From the NCBI GenBank assembly GCA_003532715.1, contig DOEZ01000046.1, positions 1 through 8,545 on the forward strand: a DNA stretch of 8,545 nt, written 5' to 3'. Source of the stretch: Planctomycetaceae bacterium. GTDB lineage: Bacteria; Planctomycetota; Planctomycetia; Pirellulales; Thermoguttaceae. Positions 5,490 to 8,545 of this stretch are shown here, piece after piece. Numbering within the stretch: the first letter of the stretch is position 1; each line of letters starts with the position of its first letter. The notes below the pieces were generated by a model, which was given only the letters and a program-made list of their open reading frames with translations, did not search any database and was not told the origin of the DNA. A program made the position numbers and the translations under genes.

Positions 5490-6887
5490 TCAGTCGCCGT
5501 TTCGTCCCTCGCCGACCAATCGGCCGATGTCGAACAGATACTGCTGTCGCCCGTCGCCGCCGTGGGGCGAATCGATGACGATGTGTTTGCCGTCGCGCGT
5601 TGCGCGCGGATGCAGGTCGCATCGCCACTCGCCGCTGTATTCCTTCGGCGAAGCGAATCGCCCGAGCACGACGACCCGGCTTGTCGGCAGATGGAACAGG
5701 TAGAGCGTCTGTTCGCGTCGCGGGCCACGCGGATACGTGTCGGTCACCAACCACTGGTTCTCGGTGCCGGGGATGTACGATTCGTGGCCGTTGGGGGCGA
5801 TCCACAGGGTCTCCTTCGGCTGGCCCGATCCGTCGTCCTTGTAGAGCTTGTAGCCGCCCAAGCCCCAGAACAGCACGTGCTCCGCATCGCGCCACACCCA
5901 ATGCGACGCGCCCCATTTGGAGAGCAACCGCACGTCGCTGTCGCGGTTGGCTTGTCCAGTGTCCCGTGTGCCATGGATGGCTTGTCCATCCTTCCCTTGG
6001 GGCCGTGTGTCGGCCGCCGTGAACACCCGGGTTGGTTGCCCCGGCACGCCGCCCACCCAGCGATTGAACATCAGAAACCGCGTTCCGTCCGCGTTCCATT
6101 CGAAATGGTTCAAATAGTGCTTATCTTTGGATGTGGCGTTCGAATAGGGAATCGCGACGAGTTGGGCGATCGAAACGACCAGCCGGGTCTCGCCCGTTTC
6201 CATGTCCATCACCCAGGCGCCCACGTCGTTGAGCGCCAGAATATCGCGATTCGGATCGGGCAGGCCGGCATAGCCGTAGCCCGGCCGTATGTACTGAATC
6301 CGCCGATAGTCCGAGCAAACGGCCCGCTTGCCGTCGGCCGTGACGTGTTCGATCGGCATGGGCAGCGTGCGGGTTTTGCCGGTCTTCACGTCGAGCACGC
6401 GGCAGACAAACTGATCGCCGTCGCGATCGTTGAAGAGGACTTCGGTGGCCGAGCCGGGTCGCCACTGCACCATGCATCCTTGTTGCCAGTTCCATGCCCG
6501 CGACTCGGCCAACTCGATCCACCGGTCGCCATCCTCGAGATCGACCATGCCGATTGTGACCTTGTCGTCGGCCGTGGGCGAACGGTGTTCGAAGTCGACT
6601 TGCATGGCCAGCAGGTAACGCCCCGTCGAATCAATCTGGTCTTTGTTGTAATAGCCGAACCAGTGAAACTTGGGTCCTCGCGTCACGGCCCGCATCGGCA
6701 CGAGCGACGAATCGACCACCGGCAGGCTGTCCAGATCGGGCTTGGGAATTGCATCGGCGGCCGATGCGCGACTGGCGAACGCACCGATCGTTGCGACAAG
6801 AAATACCGCGACGAGGATGGCGTTGACGATCTCACGCACCGCACCGCCGTTCGACCCGGACGCCTGTTTGAATGGGTTCCGTTTCAT
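5490..6887 (-). CDS. Secreted beta-propeller (PD40/TolB-like) protein
   Basis: This 465-residue protein has an N-terminal hydrophobic segment (18-37) followed by ASA (41-43), a likely signal-peptidase site. The mature part shows repeated strand signatures of a propeller: YLLAMQVDFEHRS (91-103), GMVDLEDGDRWIEL (113-126), CRVLDVKTGKTRTLP (162-176), HFEWNADGTRFLMFNR (261-276), HVLFWGLGGYKLYK (337-350) and HPRATRDGKHIVIDS (426-440). These 'xxDGxxxxx' blade motifs are typical of PD40/TolB-like propellers. Several conserved-looking histidines (H75, H101, H261, H329, H427, H442) recall the metal-binding histidines of the oligogalacturonate-lyase (PL22) propellers. That link is a suggestion only; no substrate is assigned. 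The ATG at 6887 has a strong ribosome binding site, GAGGA (complement of 6895-6899), seven bases upstream, and is preferred over in-frame starts further up. Residues about 299-315 look like an in-frame repeat insertion (5949-5991). Confidence 0.78.
   Translation of the reverse strand: MKRNPFKQASGSNGGAVREIVNAILVAVFLVATIGAFASRASAADAIPKPDLDSLPVVDSSLVPMRAVTRGPKFHWFGYYNKDQIDSTGRYLLAMQVDFEHRSPTADDKVTIGMVDLEDGDRWIELAESRAWNWQQGCMVQWRPGSATEVLFNDRDGDQFVCRVLDVKTGKTRTLPMPIEHVTADGKRAVCSDYRRIQYIRPGYGYAGLPDPNRDILALNDVGAWVMDMETGETRLVVSIAQLVAIPYSNATSKDKHYLNHFEWNADGTRFLMFNRWVGGVPGQPTRVFTAADTRPQGKDGQAIHGTRDTGQANRDSDVRLLSKWGASHWVWRDAEHVLFWGLGGYKLYKDDGSGQPKETLWIAPNGHESYIPGTENQWLVTDTYPRGPRREQTLYLFHLPTSRVVVLGRFASPKEYSGEWRCDLHPRATRDGKHIVIDSPHGGDGRQQYLFDIGRLVGEGRNGD
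5949..5991. repeat. Repeat-like segment inside the propeller gene
   Basis: GGCTTGTCCA occurs at 5949-5958 and again at 5979-5988, exactly 30 bases apart, so the duplication is in frame and encodes G-Q-A twice (residues 301-303 and 311-313). The second copy also sits in a perfect 6-bp hairpin GGATGG (5975-5980), loop CTTGT, CCATCC (5986-5991). Read on the minus strand the segment contains TGGACAAGCC and GGCACACGGGACACTGG. This resembles, from memory, a dispersed intergenic repeat of planctomycetes. The encoded stretch is polar, Gly/Asp/Arg-rich and fits a surface loop of the propeller. Confidence 0.5.
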
Positions 6888-6913
6888 GGCTTCTTCCTCT
6901 TGCTGTGGCATTA

Positions 6914-6925
6914 GCGTGCGCACGC
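6914..6925. promoter_or_regulatory. Perfect 12-bp palindrome near the propeller ribosome binding site
   Basis: GCGTGCGCACGC reads the same on both strands. It lies 27 bases upstream of the ATG at 6887 and just outside the ribosome binding site. A perfect palindrome of this length could be a dimeric regulator site or an RNA stem, but nothing else in the window identifies a partner. Confidence 0.3.
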
Positions 6926-6944
6926 CCCATGGATCAGAATCAGC

Positions 6945-6994
6945 GACTCGTCTGCGACTGGCACGCACGGTTGGGCCGAGTTGCCAGCCGAGTC
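6945..6994 (-). other. Nested inverted repeat in the propeller leader
   Basis: Outer arms GACTCG (6945-6950) / CGAGTC (6989-6994) enclose inner arms CTGGCA (6958-6963) / TGCCAG (6982-6987). The whole can fold as one interrupted stem-loop in the presumed 5' leader, between the candidate promoter (7004-7033) and the start codon. It does not match a riboswitch class I know. It could also be a degenerate repeat. Confidence 0.3.
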
Positions 6995-7003
6995 ATTACT
7001 GAC

Positions 7004-7033
7004 GGTATACCCGATGCCATCGGCGTCTGACAA
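7004..7033 (-). promoter_or_regulatory. Candidate promoter of the propeller gene
   Basis: On the minus strand TTGTCA (complement of 7028-7033, five of six -35 matches) is followed after 18 bases by TATACC (complement of 7004-7009, four of six -10 matches). The spacer contains a palindrome, CCGATG-C-CATCGG (7011-7023), placed where a repressor would compete with RNA polymerase. The leader to ATG 6887 would be about 110 bases. Confidence 0.45.
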
Positions 7034-7260
7034 GATGCAAGAACGGTACTGACAATGCCGGCAATACACTCATGGGGGGTGAAGTGCATTCACGAAGCCG
7101 TGAAGAAGAGCTTGCTCGTGGCTGGATGTGGATGACGATGGGAAGAACTGCCAGGGCCTGTTCACAGCCCCGCCTTCAGACGGAATGGACTGTTTTCTCG
7201 TGAAGAGCCGCGATTATCGCGTCGCGTTTGTCGATAAGTTCGCCGGACTCGATACTCGTT
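7034..7260. other. Divergent intergenic region, no gene recognised
   Basis: This stretch lies between the promoters of the propeller gene (minus) and the hicBA operon (plus). It contains a small hairpin TTCACG-AAGC-CGTGAA (7089-7104) and a 6-bp inverted repeat TTATCG (7214-7219) / CGATAA (7232-7237) about 25 bases before the operon's -35, a possible operator. A frame open from 7128 across the promoter into the first gene has no recognisable protein character, so I do not call it. Confidence 0.45.
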
Positions 7261-7289
7261 TTGACGCCTCTGGGGGTCCATGGTACTAT
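7261..7289 (+). promoter_or_regulatory. Extended -10 promoter of the three-gene hicBA operon
   Basis: TTGACG (7261-7266) is followed after exactly 17 bases by TACTAT (7284-7289), preceded by TG one base before it (7281-7282), an extended -10 element. Transcription would begin near 7296, giving a leader of about 34 bases that ends with GGAG (7320-7323), six bases before the ATG at 7330. This argues against the earlier in-frame start at 7228. Confidence 0.7.
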
Positions 7290-7329
7290 AAGGCAGTGGG
7301 TGATTACTCGGGCAAACTTGGAGCGTCTC

Positions 7330-7803
7330 ATGCTGAAGCCTGTTCTTCAAGCACTTCTACTTGCCGACTACGTCTATCAGGACAAGCGAACCGGCAAGAA
7401 GATCGTGGCGGGGATTTTCCACACGCTGCTGGTGAGGCAACCCAAGGATAGCCACGACATCGAGACGCCGGCCGAGCCCACGACTGAACTGCAGCGCCAG
7501 ATATTATCGCTGCCCGACGTCGAGCGTTCCGGCTCGCCGTACGTGTACATCAGCCTGACGGACGTGCGAAACACAATCCAGTTGAAGCTGCGTTATGTGT
7601 CGCTGGAAACGCACTTGGCGCTTTTTGAGACCGGTAGCTTTGCAGTGACTTCGAATTCGCCGATTGACATCGTGGAAGTGTTTCTGCCCGTGCCGACGTT
7701 GCCGCCCACGCCGGGCGTCTATGCCCTTGAGCTTCTCTGCGAGGATGAAGTAATTGGGGCGCATCGTGTTGTGGTGAAGAACGTGATCGAAGCCGAAAGG
7801 TAG
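7330..7803 (+). CDS. DUF6941-like protein, first gene of the hicBA operon
   Basis: The 157-residue protein starts MLKPVLQALLLADYVYQDKRTGKKIVAGIF. The 'ALLLAD..Y.D..TGKK...GIF' opening matches what I remember of the DUF6941 family, whose function is unknown. The rest is rich in beta strands (YVYISLTDVR 71-80, IQLKLRYV 83-90, VEVFLPVPTLP 116-126). It ends with PGVYALELLCEDEVIGAHRVVVKNV (128-152), which looks like the last strands of an immunoglobulin-like beta sandwich. No signal peptide, membrane segment or catalytic motif is visible, so it is probably cytoplasmic. The ATG at 7330 is fixed by GGAG six bases upstream and by the promoter at 7261-7289. Its stop is only six bases before hicB, so the two must be cotranscribed. 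The gene is visibly less GC-rich than the genes at 2000-6900. Its role with the toxin-antitoxin pair is unknown; the family name is from memory. Confidence 0.75.
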   Translation: MLKPVLQALLLADYVYQDKRTGKKIVAGIFHTLLVRQPKDSHDIETPAEPTTELQRQILSLPDVERSGSPYVYISLTDVRNTIQLKLRYVSLETHLALFETGSFAVTSNSPIDIVEVFLPVPTLPPTPGVYALELLCEDEVIGAHRVVVKNVIEAER

Positions 7804-7809
7804 CATCTC

Positions 7810-8145
7810 ATGTCCATTATTGAGGAAAGGAAGGGCGAAGAGGTTCAACCAACGTCGGTTGAGTGGACCGCTCTTTCCGATCTCTCCAATCCTCCGAAAT
7901 TCACCTACGAGTGCCGCATCTACTTACTTCGAGAAGACGACGGTCGGTATTCCGTATGGCTGGCGGACCTTCCGGGCATAGCCAGCCACGGTTCGACGTT
8001 GAACCGTGCCGTCGAGAATATCAAGGAGGCGTTTATTGGCGCCTTGTCGGTGTATCGGACGCGCGGGAGCGAAGTTCCCTGGCTCGCGCGGCCCGAAGAG
8101 AAGCCGACCGATGCGGTGGAGCGTTGGATCCTGGTCGATGCCTAG
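7810..8145 (+). CDS. hicB: HicB-family antitoxin
   Basis: This 111-residue protein carries the HicB partial RNase-H-like fold: strand YECRIYLLREDDGRYSVWLADLPGIASHG (33-61), followed by the helix TLNRAVENIKEAFIGALSVYRTRG (63-86). The 'D.GRYSVW..DLPG..S.G.T...A..N...A' pattern is the family signature. After that come EVPW and a tail ending in RWILVDA, with no C-terminal helix-turn-helix or ribbon-helix-helix domain, so DNA binding by this protein is not evident. HicB neutralises HicA by direct binding. The gene follows the DUF6941-like gene after six bases and overlaps hicA by eight, so antitoxin and toxin are translationally coupled. The order antitoxin then toxin is the reverse of the E. coli hicAB order but is common elsewhere. 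An AAGG lies about nine bases before the ATG at 7810. The N-terminal 30 residues are longer than in minimal HicB proteins. Confidence 0.9.
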   Translation: MSIIEERKGEEVQPTSVEWTALSDLSNPPKFTYECRIYLLREDDGRYSVWLADLPGIASHGSTLNRAVENIKEAFIGALSVYRTRGSEVPWLARPEEKPTDAVERWILVDA

Positions 8146-8350
8146 CCTGCCGGCCGTTGATGGCAGACAAGCCATAAGAGCGTTCGAGAAGCTGGGGTTC
8201 TCGGTGGTTCGGATTCAGGGAAGCCACCACATCATGGAGAAGGCGGGGCATCGGTACGTTCTTTCCGTGCCCGTTCATCGCGGCACGCTCCGCAGTGTGA
8301 TTCGTGCAGCCGACATTACGGTGGAGGAGTTCGTGGGGTTATGCGATTGA
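8138..8350 (+). CDS. hicA: HicA-family mRNA interferase toxin
   Basis: This 70-residue protein has the compact dsRBD-like fold of HicA. The signs are AIRAFEKLGFSVVRIQGSHHIM (12-33) with the catalytic-histidine motif G-S-H at 28-30, then a strand YVLSVPVH (40-47) and the ending RGTLRSVIRAADITVEEFVGL (48-68). HicA toxins cleave mRNA, often on ribosomes, and arrest growth until HicB binds them. All expected elements are present, including the histidine, so the toxin looks intact. The ATG at 8138 overlaps the hicB stop codon (ATGCCTAG, 8138-8145). No good Shine-Dalgarno sequence is at the correct distance, which fits coupled translation from hicB. The frame opens upstream at 8006, but that part lies inside hicB and is not needed. 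No terminator is obvious before the convergent fliM-like gene. Confidence 0.92.
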   Translation: MPSLPAVDGRQAIRAFEKLGFSVVRIQGSHHIMEKAGHRYVLSVPVHRGTLRSVIRAADITVEEFVGLCD

Positions 8351-8409
8351 CGGAATTCGTGCGAGCTTCTTCCGTCGATAGATGTCTGCGAAGCGAATGT
8401 TTAGTCGCC

Positions 8410-8545
8410 TTACTCCAAACGTCTCTCGATCCGCACCGCTTTGCGGCCTTCGTGCGTGCCTGGGCGGACGTGGAATGCCACGTGGCCGTCGACCTCGACG
8501 GCCAGAGGGCGGTCGACGCGCTGGTCGGTTGTGATAATGTCGCCC
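8410..8545 (-). CDS. fliM: Flagellar motor switch protein FliM-like, 3' end only
   Basis: The last 44 codons and the TAA stop (8410-8412) of a minus-strand gene are visible; the 5' part lies beyond the window. The segment begins G-D-I-I-T-T-D and contains RPLAVEVDGHVAFHVRPGTHEGRKAVRIE. This matches the C-terminal SpoA-type beta domain of FliM, whose ending has the form GDVI...PL.V.V.G...F..RPG...G.KAV.I. FliM forms the C-ring of the flagellar motor and sets rotation direction. FliN or a related SpoA-domain protein cannot be excluded from this fragment, but the GR/RPG and KAV.I pattern favours FliM. The gene converges on hicA with about 60 bases between stops. It suggests a motile organism and that flagellar genes continue downstream of the window. 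Confidence 0.75.
   Translation of the reverse strand, partial: GDIITTDQRVDRPLAVEVDGHVAFHVRPGTHEGRKAVRIERRLE

Noticed and set aside
5253..6914. Long open frame of 553 codons on the plus strand opposite the propeller gene
   Set aside because: It is a GC-driven antisense shadow. Its residues show no domain order, and the minus strand carries the signal peptide, ribosome binding site and propeller motifs.
7228..7329. Earlier start for the DUF6941-like gene
   Set aside because: The promoter at 7261-7289 lies inside this stretch, and the ATG at 7330 has the correctly spaced GGAG.
7128..7451. Open frame of 107 codons before and across the first gene of the hicBA operon
   Set aside because: It covers the operon promoter and then runs out of frame through the real gene. 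No recognisable domain is present.
1..8545. CRISPR array, tRNA, rRNA, transposase or integrase genes
   Set aside because: No regularly spaced direct repeats with unique spacers were seen. No cloverleaf or rRNA-like stretch and no transposase or recombinase motif were found on either strand.

Overview
The window looks like a chromosomal piece of a GC-rich planctomycete, most likely of the Pirellulales type. This rests on family resemblance, since no database could be searched. The clues are a secreted protein family paired with an ECF sigma factor, a CsgG-like lipoprotein family, an alpha/beta-hydrolase-like secreted protein and a secreted beta-propeller protein, all of which I associate with planctomycetes. 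Several short hairpin-forming intergenic repeats also resemble elements dispersed through such genomes.

Layout. Positions 1-87 hold remnants of dispersed repeats. The minus strand then carries an ECF sigma factor gene (97-690), preceded in transcription by a gene for a secreted 324-residue protein (747-1721). A repeat-rich divergent spacer (1722-2005) follows. On the plus strand come a DUF2752-type membrane protein (2006-2449), a lipoprotein (2575-3222) closed by a strong terminator at 3321-3351, and a secreted alpha/beta-hydrolase-fold protein with its own promoter (3474-4454). The hydrolase-like protein appears to have lost its catalytic serine. It converges on a minus-strand gene for a membrane-anchored LysM protein (4503-5087). 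A 400-base repeat-bearing spacer separates that gene from a minus-strand gene for a secreted beta-propeller protein (5490-6887).

After a 442-base divergent regulatory region comes a compact plus-strand operon, visibly less GC-rich than its surroundings. It holds a 157-residue protein resembling DUF6941 (7330-7803), a HicB-family antitoxin (7810-8145) and a HicA-family mRNA interferase (8138-8350). A good extended -10 promoter at 7261-7289 drives it. The window ends with the 3' end of a minus-strand fliM-like flagellar motor switch gene.

How the parts fit. Most of the window is envelope and housekeeping accessory material: a sigma factor with a secreted partner, a lipoprotein, a LysM protein and two exported proteins of unknown substrate. 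The hicBA unit is the only recognisable selfish or defence-like module. The gene fused to its operon upstream is the best candidate for something undescribed. Two other points stand out. One is the hydrolase-fold protein with glutamate at the nucleophile elbow. The other is a repeat-like segment sitting in frame inside the propeller gene.
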